Shown one piece after another: positions 1 through 8,304 of a DNA stretch of 64,000 nucleotides. Position 1 is the first letter of the stretch. Each line of letters begins with the position of its first letter. Source of the DNA: Aquabacterium sp. (lineage in GTDB: Bacteria; Pseudomonadota; Gammaproteobacteria; Burkholderiales; Burkholderiaceae_C); assembly GCA_030654395.1 (NCBI GenBank), contig JAURXM010000104.1, positions 62,001 to 126,000 of the forward strand, given 5' to 3'. Position numbers and translations under genes: made by a program. The notes beneath the pieces are model-generated. The model was not told the DNA's origin and made no database searches. It worked only from the letters and a program-made list of their open reading frames with translations.

Positions 1-293
1 TCGCAATATGCGCAGTGGCCGCACGTGCCACCCAACCATGGCACACCGACACGGCTACCGATCTGAAAGCGCGTGGCGAGGCTCCCAGTTGCCACCACGC
101 GACCCACGATTTCATGTCCGAGCACGGTGTGGGGTGTTCGTGGATGGAGGTCGCCATCAATGATGTGCAGGTCGGTTCGGCATACACCACACGCTAGCAC
201 TTTGATCAGCAAATCATCAGCGCCTGGTGTCGGCACAGCACGCTCAGCCGCGACCAAAGGTTGGCCGGCCGCACCGAGTGTCATTACCAACAT
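1..293 (-). CDS. Zinc-dependent alcohol dehydrogenase, N-terminal part (cut by window edge)
   Basis: Reading the minus strand from an ATG at 293 (a second in-frame ATG lies at 284) gives about 97 codons open to the left edge. The peptide has the hallmarks of the medium-chain (MDR) zinc alcohol dehydrogenases: ACGVCRTDLH, where the Cys is the usual catalytic zinc ligand, GHEIVGRV, containing the second ligand His and its Glu, and GGTCGHCAYC, the start of the structural zinc cysteine lobe. The family oxidises primary alcohols or reduces aldehydes with NAD(P). The Rossmann domain lies outside the window, so substrate and cofactor cannot be judged. It is transcribed divergently from the protease gene to its right. 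Confidence 0.8.
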   Translation of the reverse strand, partial: MLVMTLGAAGQPLVAAERAVPTPGADDLLIKVLACGVCRTDLHIIDGDLHPRTPHTVLGHEIVGRVVATGSLATRFQIGSRVGVPWLGGTCGHCAYC

Positions 294-496
294 GACACCA
301 ACGCCACAGTGCTATCACCCATCGACGTTTGCTTTTGGCTCACAACACATCCCTCATCTGTTTCGACTGAGGTCCAGAGGCTACTCGGCCCAAACGCCGG
401 CCAGATGACAAATCTCAAGGGGGGCTATAGACGCCGTTTTAGGATCACGACTCAGGGTCGGCGGGTATCAACACCAACTACAGATGAGGGCGAGTC

Positions 497-664
497 ATGG
501 CGCAAAAGAAACTGTTCATGTTCCTGATCGCTGCTGGTTTGGTGGTGGCCGCAACCTCTGCTGCTTTTAACCTGAATACGCCACACTGGTTTTCTAGGGG
601 CGGGTCGGTTGCCTCCAAACGGATATCAAGTCTTCCCCTGCGTCTGGCGCAATGGGGTATGTAG
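497..664 (+). pseudogene. Signal-peptide fragment, probable 5' end of the HtrA-like gene in another frame
   Basis: An ATG at 497 is preceded by a GAGGG Shine-Dalgarno sequence. It opens a 55-codon frame starting MAQKKLFMFLIAAGLVVAAT, a good Sec signal peptide, and ends at a stop at 662-664. The HtrA-like protease just downstream is in a different frame and lacks a signal peptide. Fusing the two with a one-base shift between about 598 and 660 would give a protein near 503 residues, the usual length of Do/DegQ proteases. I infer this is the true start of that gene, separated by a frameshift that is either real or a sequencing error. The GGGG run at 597-600 is one candidate place. Confidence 0.55.
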
Positions 665-2007
665 ATGTGGGTGGAGGGCCCGATGGGGTTCCGATGCCCA
701 ACTACAGGGCCATTGTGCAGCAGGTGGGGCCGGCCGTTGTGGGTGTCACCGTGGCGGGTTTGCACCGTGCTACGCCAAGTGAATATCTCTTGGATCTAAG
801 TGATCCGTTTTTTCGGTTTTTTCATGGCCTACCGGGTTTTCAGTTTCGACTGCCTGAGCAGGGGTTGGGCGGCAACGTGCCATTTCGCAGTCAGGGCTCT
901 GGGTTCATTATCAGCAGTGATGGCTTGATTTTGACCAATGCGCATGTTGTGCGCGAAGCCAAAGAAGTCACCATCAAGTTGAATGATCGACGCGAATTCA
1001 AGGCCAAGGTGTTGGGTGCTGATACCGCTACCGACATAGCAGTGTTACGCGTCGATGCGACGAATCTGCTGGTTGCGCGGTTGGGCAATTCTAAGCAATT
1101 GCAAGTCGGAGATCCTGTGTTGGCAATTGGCTCACCTTTTGGATTCGAGCAGACAGCGACGCAAGGGATCGTGAGTGCGAAGGGGCGCTCTTTGCCGGGT
1201 GATACAGCTGTGCCCTTTATTCAAACTGATGCTGCGGTGAACCCAGGCAATTCAGGGGGGCCGCTGTTTGATGGTCACGGCGCAGTGGTCGGCATCAACG
1301 CGCAGATTTACTCACAGTCGGGTGGGTATCAAGGATTGTCGTTTGCCATTCCCATTGACGTGGCGCTGAAGGTGAAGGATCAAATTGTGGCGACTGGACG
1401 TGCCTCACACGCACGACTTGGGGTGACGGTTCAGGACTTGAATCAGAACTTGGCGGAATCTTTCGGTATGAGTCGCCCTGATGGCGCATTGATTGGCAGC
1501 GTTGCGCCCGGTGCTGCTGCTGCACTGGCCGGCTTGCAACCGGGCGATGTGGTCATGTCGGTGAACGATGAAATCATGACTCGCTCGGGTGATCTGAGTA
1601 GCCGCATCAGCTTGGCTATCCCCGGTGAGACAGTGCGGCTCAAGATCTGGCGGGATAAGGCTGTGCGTGAGCTGTCGGTCAAGCTAGGTCGGGCAGATGA
1701 GGGGGCAAGCGTTGGATCCCAGCATGACACACCTGCGCGGGCGGGACAACTCGGCCTCGGTGTGAGAGCACTGACACGTGAGGAGCAACTCAGTGCACAT
1801 GTTCAAGGCGGTTTGTTGGTTGAGACCGTGTCTGGTGCGGCCGCTGGCGCGAATGTGATGTCTGGGGACGTGCTGCTGGCCATCAATGGCATCGCACTCA
1901 AATCGGTTGAGCAAGTTAACAGCGTGATAGCCAAAAAGCCCAAGGTTGTTGCGCTGCTGATACTGCGTGATGGTGAGCGCCTCTTTGTTCCTGTGGAGTT
2001 AGGGTGA
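652..2007 (+). CDS. HtrA/DegQ-like periplasmic serine protease (N-terminus frameshifted)
   Basis: Trypsin-like Do-family serine protease for periplasmic protein quality control. Numbering from the ATG at 652, the catalytic triad is complete: His98 in LTNAHVV, Asp128 in ATDIAVLRV and Ser201 in NPGNSGGPLF. Two PDZ domains follow, at about residues 255-345 and 365-450; the family uses these for substrate binding and oligomerisation. The frame is open upstream only to 598, where it carries no signal peptide, and the ATG at 652 has no ribosome binding site. A signal peptide with a good binding site lies in another frame at 497. The gene is therefore either frameshifted and possibly inactive, or affected by a base error. 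It precedes the patatin gene by about 20 bases and may be co-transcribed with it. Confidence 0.85.
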   Translation: MGYVDVGGGPDGVPMPNYRAIVQQVGPAVVGVTVAGLHRATPSEYLLDLSDPFFRFFHGLPGFQFRLPEQGLGGNVPFRSQGSGFIISSDGLILTNAHVVREAKEVTIKLNDRREFKAKVLGADTATDIAVLRVDATNLLVARLGNSKQLQVGDPVLAIGSPFGFEQTATQGIVSAKGRSLPGDTAVPFIQTDAAVNPGNSGGPLFDGHGAVVGINAQIYSQSGGYQGLSFAIPIDVALKVKDQIVATGRASHARLGVTVQDLNQNLAESFGMSRPDGALIGSVAPGAAAALAGLQPGDVVMSVNDEIMTRSGDLSSRISLAIPGETVRLKIWRDKAVRELSVKLGRADEGASVGSQHDTPARAGQLGLGVRALTREEQLSAHVQGGLLVETVSGAAAGANVMSGDVLLAINGIALKSVEQVNSVIAKKPKVVALLILRDGERLFVPVELG

Positions 2008-2028
2008 GATTACGTGTGGAGGCCCTTC

Positions 2029-2889
2029 ATGCATTTTGACAACGTCGTGTTTTCTGGCGGTGGTAACCGCTGCTTCTGGCAGGCAGGTTTTTGGTCGGTT
2101 GCATCCGCTGCTTTGGATTTGAAACCTTCAGACGTTGCGTCTGTCAGTGCGGGTTCGGCGATAGCTTGCACGCTGTTTGCGGGTACCTTTGCCGAGGGGT
2201 TTGCTGGCCACAAACAGGCTATCGCTGAGAATGGACGCAATCTTTATTTGCGAAATATGTTGCAAAAACGGCCGGTATTCCCTCATGGGAATCTGTACCG
2301 AAACGCCATTCTTGGCAGCATTAATGAGGTGGCTTTGAAGCGTTTGCACCAAGGGCCAGAGATCTGTGTGCTTGTGTCTCGACCTCCGCTATGGGCTTCT
2401 AGGCGGATGGCGTTGTTGTTGGGTGCCTTGGCGGTTGGATTGGATGCTTGCAATAGCCGTGCGGTGGATACATCGATGGGGCGACGTATTGGATTCAATC
2501 CACTTTTTATCTCGGTGCGTGAGTGTGCAACGCCCGATGAGTTGGCCGACCTGATCATTGCATCATCATGTGTGCCGCCTTTGACGCCGCAGGCGATGCG
2601 CAATGGCGTCGCCCTGTTCGATGGTGGGTTGGTTAGCAATGTACCGACCGAAGGTGTGCCTCAAGAAAACGCTGAGACATTGGTGCTCCTGACTCGGCCA
2701 TTTGCAAAGCTGCCGTCCATTCGTGGTCATACCTATGTCCAGCCATCTCAGCCTATTCCGGCCAGTGTGTGGGACTACACCGACGATGCAGCGTTGCAAG
2801 CGACATTTGACTTGGGTCGGCGTGACGCAGAGAGGTGGACTCGTTCGTTGTCTCAACCAAACGGCGTGGAGAGCGTCAGCTGTGGCTAA
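2029..2889 (+). CDS. Patatin-like phospholipase family protein
   Basis: Patatin-fold serine acyl hydrolase of 286 residues. The glycine-rich oxyanion segment SGGGNRCFWQAG is at residues 9-20, the nucleophile elbow is around Ser40 (SVSAG), and the dyad aspartate is Asp198 in LFDGGLVSN. The elbow differs from the family's GxSxG because the first Gly is Ser. There is no signal peptide or membrane segment, so it is probably cytoplasmic or peripheral. I chose the ATG at 2029 because GGAGG lies 6 bases upstream; a GTG at 2014 is in frame but overlaps that site. It follows the HtrA-like gene closely. The substrate is unknown; a lipid acyl ester is the family expectation. Confidence 0.8.
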   Translation: MHFDNVVFSGGGNRCFWQAGFWSVASAALDLKPSDVASVSAGSAIACTLFAGTFAEGFAGHKQAIAENGRNLYLRNMLQKRPVFPHGNLYRNAILGSINEVALKRLHQGPEICVLVSRPPLWASRRMALLLGALAVGLDACNSRAVDTSMGRRIGFNPLFISVRECATPDELADLIIASSCVPPLTPQAMRNGVALFDGGLVSNVPTEGVPQENAETLVLLTRPFAKLPSIRGHTYVQPSQPIPASVWDYTDDAALQATFDLGRRDAERWTRSLSQPNGVESVSCG

Positions 2890-2975
2890 GTATGGCTTAA
2901 CCTGTCGGCGCCGATAAATGGGTGCTCCGCGCCATCAAGACCGGCTGTTTTGTAGAACAGAGGCCCGAAATGTAG

Positions 2976-3012
2976 AAAGGCCCCGTGAGCCAAAACAGCT
3001 TACGGGGCCTTT
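2976..3012. terminator. Bidirectional hairpin terminator between patatin gene and tRNA-Phe
   Basis: An 11-base perfect inverted repeat (AAAGGCCCCGT at 2976-2986, ACGGGGCCTTT at 3002-3012) has a 15-base loop and A/T at both flanks. It lies downstream of the convergent patatin gene and tRNA-Phe gene, so it can end transcription from both sides. Confidence 0.7.
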
Positions 3013-3018
3013 GTATAT

Positions 3019-3094
3019 TGGTGGCCAAGGGCGGAATCGAACCACCGACACGCGGATTTTCAATCCGCTGCTCTACCGACTGAGCTACTTGGCC
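3019..3094 (-). tRNA. tRNA-Phe (anticodon GAA)
   Basis: A 76-base minus-strand cloverleaf starting GGCCAAGTAGCTCAG and ending in an encoded CCA. The anticodon stem GCGGA/TCCGC encloses the loop TTGAAAA, giving anticodon GAA for phenylalanine. The T-arm GGTTCGATTCC is intact and the 7-base acceptor stem pairs perfectly. It lies just downstream of ntrX on the same strand, beyond a strong hairpin. Confidence 0.97.
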
Positions 3095-3097
3095 ATC

Positions 3098-3134
3098 TCT
3101 TCGCTGACAACTGCTTGGCAGTGATCAGCGAAGA
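3098..3134. repeat. Strong imperfect hairpin between ntrX and tRNA-Phe
   Basis: Perfect 10-base arms (TCTTCGCTGA at 3098-3107, TCAGCGAAGA at 3125-3134) enclose a second inverted repeat, ACTGC/GCAGT. Together they form a long two-tier hairpin 3 bases before the 5' end of tRNA-Phe. There is no T-tract after it on either strand, so it is not a classical intrinsic terminator. On the minus strand it would lie in any ntrX-tRNA read-through transcript and could be a processing or boundary structure; that role is inferred. Confidence 0.6.
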
Positions 3135-3147
3135 CATAAATTGTACA

Positions 3148-3939
3148 TCAATTAAGGGCTGCTTTTTTGCTGCGACCTAGATCAACGCCCAGTTGTTTCA
3201 GCTTGCGGTACAGGTGGGTGCGCTCTAAGCCGGTTTTCTCGGCCACGCGCGTCATGCTGCCGCCTTCGCGAGCCAAGTGGAACTCAAAGTACGCACGCTC
3301 AAAATCATCACGGGCTTCGCGCAGAGGGCGGTCCAGCTCAAAGAGTTGTTCGTGGCAGGGCCCATTGTGAATGGGCTTGTGGGTCACGCTGCTTTGGGGG
3401 GCGGTGGCGTGGTATGCCACAGGGCTGTTTTGGTGGTGATAGTGCGTGTCGCTGCCAGCGGCTTCATGGCGCACAGGCGATGCTGTGCTGATGAGGCCTG
3501 CATACGATGATGCGGCAGTGATGTGTGTGACGGTGGCCAAGTGCACGATGGGTGCAGGCGTGGCAGCACGCGGTGCCGGTTTGACCAAGCCTTGCTCCAC
3601 TGCGCGTAGCAGCTTTTGCATGGTGATGGGTTTTTCAAGGAAGGACTGCGCGCCGAACTTGGTGGCCTCAACCGCCGTGTCGATGGTGCCGTGTCCGGAC
3701 ATCATGATCACAGGCATGGTGAGCAGTCCGGCTGCGGACCACTCTTTGAGCAAGGTGACGCCGTCAACATCTGGCATCCAGATATCCAGCAAAACCAGAT
3801 CGGGTTTGCACTGCTCGCGCATGATGCGGGCTTTGGCTGCGTTTTCCGCAACTTCGACGACGTGTCCTTCGTCGCTCAAAATTTCTGAGAGCAAGGCACG
3901 GATGCCGAGTTCGTCGTCAACAACAAGTATGGTGGCCAT
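3148..3939 (-). CDS. ntrX: NtrX-like response regulator (receiver plus Fis-type HTH, no AAA+ domain)
   Basis: Response regulator of 263 residues. The receiver at 1-115 has acidic Asp8/Asp9, phosphoacceptor Asp52 in LLDIWMPD and Lys103 in LEKP. A low-complexity His/Ala/Pro-rich linker spans about 116-200. The C-terminal Fis-type helix-turn-helix at about 205-258 contains GLERTHLYRKLKQLG, characteristic of NtrC-family regulators. The sigma-54-contacting AAA+ module normally between receiver and HTH is absent, so it cannot activate sigma-54 promoters by the classical route. It is the last gene of a minus-strand set, 33 bases after the kinase gene ntrY, its likely cognate kinase. NtrY/NtrX pairs are associated with nitrogen and redox-related control in other proteobacteria; the function here is inferred. 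Confidence 0.88.
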   Translation of the reverse strand: MATILVVDDELGIRALLSEILSDEGHVVEVAENAAKARIMREQCKPDLVLLDIWMPDVDGVTLLKEWSAAGLLTMPVIMMSGHGTIDTAVEATKFGAQSFLEKPITMQKLLRAVEQGLVKPAPRAATPAPIVHLATVTHITAASSYAGLISTASPVRHEAAGSDTHYHHQNSPVAYHATAPQSSVTHKPIHNGPCHEQLFELDRPLREARDDFERAYFEFHLAREGGSMTRVAEKTGLERTHLYRKLKQLGVDLGRSKKAALN

Positions 3940-3972
3940 GAGTTTATTTTATTCCCTAGGTGGGTGCTACCA

Positions 3973-6306
3973 CTAGTGTGAACCAGCTTTGGGAGGTTTG
4001 GATGACAACTTTGGAAATGATATAGAAACTTGAGCCCCTCTTATGGCTACAACTTCAGAGGGATACCCTAGTTCTGGGGCCTGAATGGGGCTGAACTCGC
4101 TATGGGCCGTTAAATTGCGGATGCGAATCAGGGCCTTGTGCTCGTCAGATATTTTCTTGACGACGGCCAATCCCAAGCCTGTGCCTTTGGTTTTGGTGGT
4201 GATGTAGGGCTCAAATGCGCGCTTGAGAACCTTGTCTGAGAAGCCTGGGCCGTTGTCGCGCACGGTCAGGCGCACAGCGCGGATGCTGCCATCGTCTTTC
4301 AGTGGCGTATCGGTTCGGATGCACACCAGCATGGGGCTGTCGGTGGGCGGGTGATCTCGCACCGCATCCAGTGCGTTTTGGACTAAGTTGTGTATGACTT
4401 GTCGCAGCAAGCTGGCGTCGCCCATGATCAGGGGCTGGTGTGCGCCAAGCTCGACCTGCACGTGGCCTTGTTCAATGTCGTGTCCATACAGGGCCATCAC
4501 ATCGGTGACCAGCTCGTTGAGGTCCAGCGGCACAAGACGTGTGGCGGGCAGGCGTGCGTAGTCTCTGAACTCGTTGACGAGGGTCTTGAGGGCCTGCACT
4601 TGCGTGACGATGGTGTTGACGGAACGCGTGAGCAGTTGTTTGGACGGCTCGTCCAGCTTGTCTTCGAGCTTGATTTGCAGGCGCTCGGCCGACAGCTGGA
4701 TCGGTGTCAATGGATTTTTGATTTCGTGGGCGACACGGCGGGCAACTTCGCTCCAAGCTTGGGCGCGTTGTGCGGAGACGATTTCCGTCATGTCATCAAA
4801 CACGATCAGGCGTTCATCGGGTGGCAGGTCGGCGCCTCGTACCAGCAGCGTCAAGGGCTCGGGGTAGGACGGCAGTGGCAACTCATACGATTCTTGCCAC
4901 TGTTGGCGCTCTCCGGGGGTGGGGTCGCTGGCGTAGAGCTCAAAGCGCTGGCGCAGGCTTTCAGCGAAGTCTTGTAGCCCGGTCACCTCGGACAAAGGCT
5001 TGCCACGGTAGGCGGACAGGGGCAGGCGAAGGATGCGGGTGGCGCTTGGGTTAACGATGTCAATGAGGCCTTGGGCATCGAACACGATGACGCCAGCGGT
5101 GAGGTTGTCGAGCACGGTTTGCAGGTGTGCTCTCGCGCTGTCGAGGTCTTGCGCGCTGCGGTCAGCCAGTGCTCGGGCGTCGGACAGCTGCTGTGTCATG
5201 GCTGCAAAGGAGCGTGTCAGGCCACCGAGCTCGTCGGTTGAGGCGAAGATGGGTTTGGGACGCAGGTCACCCCGTGCGACTTCACCCACGCCTTCGGCCA
5301 GTAGCAGCAAAGGGCGCAGCAGTTGTTGGCCCAGCACCGCCGCCAGCACAAAAGCGCCAAACACGGCCAAGATGAGCGCCAGGGTTAGTGTGCCGATGTA
5401 CATGCGGCGCAGGCCCTCGCGCCCCAGTGAGCGCTGTTGGTACTCACGGTAAGCGGCTTGCACATCCAGTGCGTTGCGAACCAGTGTGGGCGGCAGTGTT
5501 TGGATGGCCATCAAGAAGTGGCCACGCGCTTGCAGGCTGAAGCTGTGGTCGGGCATCCACGCCAGCGCCCGGATGCGTGCAACGCCCGGTGGGTCTTCTG
5601 TTTTGTCATCCAGCCCTTCGACAAGGGCAATGGCGCCTTTTGTACGGGCTTCTTGCCTCAAGCTGGCGGGCAGCTTTTCTGTGGCCAAGATGCGGGTTGT
5701 CATCCCCCCGGCTGTCATCTCGATTTGACCGCTCTCACTGAGCAGGCTGACAGTCTGTGCACCGAGTTGTTCACGCAAGCGCTCTAGGTCCAGTACGCCG
5801 ATGGGCGCTTGCTGTGTCAGCAGGGTCAGGCTGTTGTCGGGGGAGCCCAGCCGTTCAGCCGCCAATCGGGTTTTGCTGGCCAGATCGGCGCTGAGTGTGT
5901 CGAGTGTGCTGCGCCCGAGGTTCAGGCCGGCCTCTAGTGCGCTTTCAACACGCACGTCAAACCATGTTTCGATGCTGCGTGAGACGAATTGATAGGACAC
6001 CATGTAGATCAGCAAGCCCGGCAGCAGGCCGACCAAGCCAAAAATGCCGGCCAGTTTGAGCAGCAAGCGACTGCCAAATTTGCGGGCACGCAGACGCAGG
6101 GCCAGTCGACCAATGGCGATGAGGATGACCAAGATCAGGCTGGTGGCCAGTGCGAGGTTGGTCCACAAAAGCCAGTGGAAGTGGGGCTCGTAGCGTTCGC
6201 TGTTTTGGGTGGCAAAGGCCAGCAGAAACGACAGGATCAAACCTGCGCCTGACATGACGACGGCCGAGAGGATCCAGGCCCAGCGGTTGGCTTTGATGGT
6301 GCTCAT
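3973..6306 (-). CDS. ntrY: NtrY-type membrane sensor histidine kinase
   Basis: Histidine kinase of 777 residues with the NtrY layout. Three N-terminal membrane segments lie at about 11-33, 47-70 and 85-106. A large extracytoplasmic region follows (107-300), then a fourth membrane segment (303-327), a HAMP linker (330-380), a PAS domain (390-500), a DHp domain with His527 in VAHEIKNPLTPIQ, and a HATPase domain with N-box HNLVQNALDA and G-boxes DNGPGF and GTGLGLAVV. It would autophosphorylate and pass phosphate to the NtrX-like regulator encoded next. It lies 20 bases after the DUF4390 gene in an apparent operon with rsmB. Confidence 0.92.
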   Translation of the reverse strand: MSTIKANRWAWILSAVVMSGAGLILSFLLAFATQNSERYEPHFHWLLWTNLALATSLILVILIAIGRLALRLRARKFGSRLLLKLAGIFGLVGLLPGLLIYMVSYQFVSRSIETWFDVRVESALEAGLNLGRSTLDTLSADLASKTRLAAERLGSPDNSLTLLTQQAPIGVLDLERLREQLGAQTVSLLSESGQIEMTAGGMTTRILATEKLPASLRQEARTKGAIALVEGLDDKTEDPPGVARIRALAWMPDHSFSLQARGHFLMAIQTLPPTLVRNALDVQAAYREYQQRSLGREGLRRMYIGTLTLALILAVFGAFVLAAVLGQQLLRPLLLLAEGVGEVARGDLRPKPIFASTDELGGLTRSFAAMTQQLSDARALADRSAQDLDSARAHLQTVLDNLTAGVIVFDAQGLIDIVNPSATRILRLPLSAYRGKPLSEVTGLQDFAESLRQRFELYASDPTPGERQQWQESYELPLPSYPEPLTLLVRGADLPPDERLIVFDDMTEIVSAQRAQAWSEVARRVAHEIKNPLTPIQLSAERLQIKLEDKLDEPSKQLLTRSVNTIVTQVQALKTLVNEFRDYARLPATRLVPLDLNELVTDVMALYGHDIEQGHVQVELGAHQPLIMGDASLLRQVIHNLVQNALDAVRDHPPTDSPMLVCIRTDTPLKDDGSIRAVRLTVRDNGPGFSDKVLKRAFEPYITTKTKGTGLGLAVVKKISDEHKALIRIRNLTAHSEFSPIQAPELGYPSEVVAIRGAQVSISFPKLSSKPPKAGSH

Positions 6307-6326
6307 GCGTGCGGCGCGTGGTGGGT

Positions 6327-6920
6327 TCAGCGCGAGGGCACAACGCTGACGCGTCGTTGGACGGCCAGCTTCCAGTCAGCTTGGCCGCCTAGCCCAATTT
6401 GCATGGGCCGAGGAAGCTCATCGGTGTCGAGCTTGAAGCTGAAGTCGACGTAATGGTCGGCGTCCTCACCGGCTGGCAGTGCGTCGGCAATACGCCAGCG
6501 GTCTGTGCGGCGCAGGGCATCCAAGGCGCTGGGCAGGCTGGCGTAGTAGCGATTCAGGCCGTCAAAGCTCAGGCGCCAGCGTCGGGTCAGTGGCTGGAAT
6601 GCCAAACGCCAGCGGCGTGTCGCTGTGCTGCGGGATTGATCGGTCCAGTACCAGCGGGCTTTGACGAGTTCGGCCTCGGCGATGAAGACCACGGCCACGC
6701 CTTTGTTGAGGGCTTGCTCGACATCGCGGGTCAGGTCAATGCGGATGTCGTAGCTCAGTAGCAGTGCGTCTTCGGTGCGCTGCACGGTCAGCTTGCTGAG
6801 CTCGGCACCTGAGTGGCTTGGCGTGTCGGCGTGCGCTGGCCGCCCTGTTTGCGCCACAGAGGCAACAAGCAAGGCTGAGGCGCTGCGTTGAAGCAGGTCT
6901 CGCCGACGCATCAAGGACAT
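6327..6920 (-). CDS. DUF4390 domain-containing protein
   Basis: Protein of about 197 residues starting MSLMRRRDLLQRS. An Arg-rich start and a hydrophobic stretch suggest an exported protein, possibly through a twin-arginine-like signal. The body matches the DUF4390 type found between rsmB and ntrY in Burkholderiales, with many Trp/Arg residues and a segment FSFKLDTDELPRPMQIG near the C-terminus. Its biochemical function is not known to me. The ATG at 6920 overlaps the rsmB stop by one base (TGATG), which suggests translational coupling; an in-frame ATG at 6911 is an alternative. It is conserved with ntrYX, so it may assist the sensor, but this is inference from position. Confidence 0.75.
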   Translation of the reverse strand: MSLMRRRDLLQRSASALLVASVAQTGRPAHADTPSHSGAELSKLTVQRTEDALLLSYDIRIDLTRDVEQALNKGVAVVFIAEAELVKARWYWTDQSRSTATRRWRLAFQPLTRRWRLSFDGLNRYYASLPSALDALRRTDRWRIADALPAGEDADHYVDFSFKLDTDELPRPMQIGLGGQADWKLAVQRRVSVVPSR

Positions 6921-8278
6921 CAATCACCTTGGGTTGTTTTGGAAAGCAGGGCGTAGAAAAAGCCGTCACCACGGTCATGCTGGGCTGGGCCAACGTATTC
7001 GACCACAGGCAACAGGTGCCCGGGCGCGGGCTGGGCGATGGCATCTGGCGTGCGTTGCAAAAATGCGTCGATGCGTTCTTGGCCTTCTGCTTTGAAGATG
7101 GAGCAGGTGCAGTACAGCAGGTGGCCTCCTGGTCGGAGCAAGGGCCATAGTGCGGTGAGGATCGCGTCTTGGAGCTTGGCCAAGGCGGCGATGTCCGATT
7201 CGCGGCGCAACCAGCGCACGTCAGGGTGGCGTCTGACGATGCCGGAGGCGCTGCAGGGTGCATCCAACAAGATGGCGTCAAACGGCTGGCCATCCCACCA
7301 CTGTGCGGGCTGGCTGGCATCACCAGCGACGGTGCGTGCCTTCAGGCCTAGGCGGTTTAATGACTCGCTGACTCGGGATAGGCGCTGTGGGTCTGCATCC
7401 AGTGCCGTGACGTCCAAGTCCGCGAGTTCGAGCAGGTGTGCGGTTTTGCCACCTGGCGCGGCGCAGGCGTCCAGTACCCTTGAGCCCGCTGCCAAACGGT
7501 GTCCGCCAGCTTGAATCAGCAGTGGGGCGGCCAGCTGGGCTGAGGCGTCTTGAATGGAGACATCGCCTGCGTCAAAGCCGGGCAAGCGCTGTACAGGGAC
7601 GCCGTGCGGCAAGACCAAGGGGCCGGGTTGATCGGCTTGGTGTGCTTCGGTGATCAAGCCCGCATCAGCCAAGCGCGCATGGTAGTGCGCCACGGAGCCG
7701 TGTCTTGTATTGACACGCAAGGTCATGGGCGGCTGGATTTGGTTGGCTGCCAAGATGGCTTGCCAGTGCGCTGGCCAGTCTATTTTCAGGCGTTTGATCC
7801 ACCAAGCAGGGTGGTTGAACTGGGCTGCTGGATCGGATGCGATGGCGTCCATCAAGGGGGCTTGTTCGCGTAAAAAACGCCGCAAAACAGCGTTGACCAG
7901 TCCGCTCGCTGGTTTCGCGCGGCGTTTGGCCGCTTCCACGGCTTGGTCGACCAAGGTGTGTGCGTCGTACTCGGTGCCGCAGGCCAAGGCCAAGGCTGAT
8001 AGCAGCAAGGCATCTACCCAAGGGGCTGGTGTTTTGGGCACCAGATGCTGGCGCAGAGCTTGCGCTGTGCCTAGTCGGCGTAAAACGGCAAAAGACAGGG
8101 CTTGCACGCCGGGTCGCTCTGCGGGTCTGCTTGCGGCCAAGGCGGCGGTCAATGACTGGCCTTGGCGCACGGCTGCCACCGCGTCTGCGCAGCCTGTTAG
8201 CAGCTGCCACAGGGGCAATGATGTGCCCGTTGAGGCAGTGTCCCCTGTGGTTTGGTTGGGTTTGGATGGTCGACTCAT
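6920..8278 (-). CDS. rsmB: 16S rRNA (cytosine-967-C5)-methyltransferase RsmB
   Basis: RsmB of 452 residues, which methylates C967 of 16S rRNA using S-adenosylmethionine. An N-terminal NusB-like RNA-binding domain spans about 20-160 (QALSFAVLRRLG; GLVNAVLRRFLREQ). The C-terminal Rossmann methyltransferase has the SAM motif VLDACAAPGGKT. The catalytic cysteines are in DAPCSASGIVRRHPDVRW and the TCSIF motif (LLYCTCSIF). Length is normal for the family. It starts 26 bases downstream of the acyltransferase gene and its stop overlaps the DUF4390 start, so the five genes from about 9171 down to 3148 could form one transcription unit. Confidence 0.95.
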   Translation of the reverse strand: MSRPSKPNQTTGDTASTGTSLPLWQLLTGCADAVAAVRQGQSLTAALAASRPAERPGVQALSFAVLRRLGTAQALRQHLVPKTPAPWVDALLLSALALACGTEYDAHTLVDQAVEAAKRRAKPASGLVNAVLRRFLREQAPLMDAIASDPAAQFNHPAWWIKRLKIDWPAHWQAILAANQIQPPMTLRVNTRHGSVAHYHARLADAGLITEAHQADQPGPLVLPHGVPVQRLPGFDAGDVSIQDASAQLAAPLLIQAGGHRLAAGSRVLDACAAPGGKTAHLLELADLDVTALDADPQRLSRVSESLNRLGLKARTVAGDASQPAQWWDGQPFDAILLDAPCSASGIVRRHPDVRWLRRESDIAALAKLQDAILTALWPLLRPGGHLLYCTCSIFKAEGQERIDAFLQRTPDAIAQPAPGHLLPVVEYVGPAQHDRGDGFFYALLSKTTQGD

Positions 8279-8304
8279 GGCGCGCAGTCTATGCGCTGCG
8301 GCCC

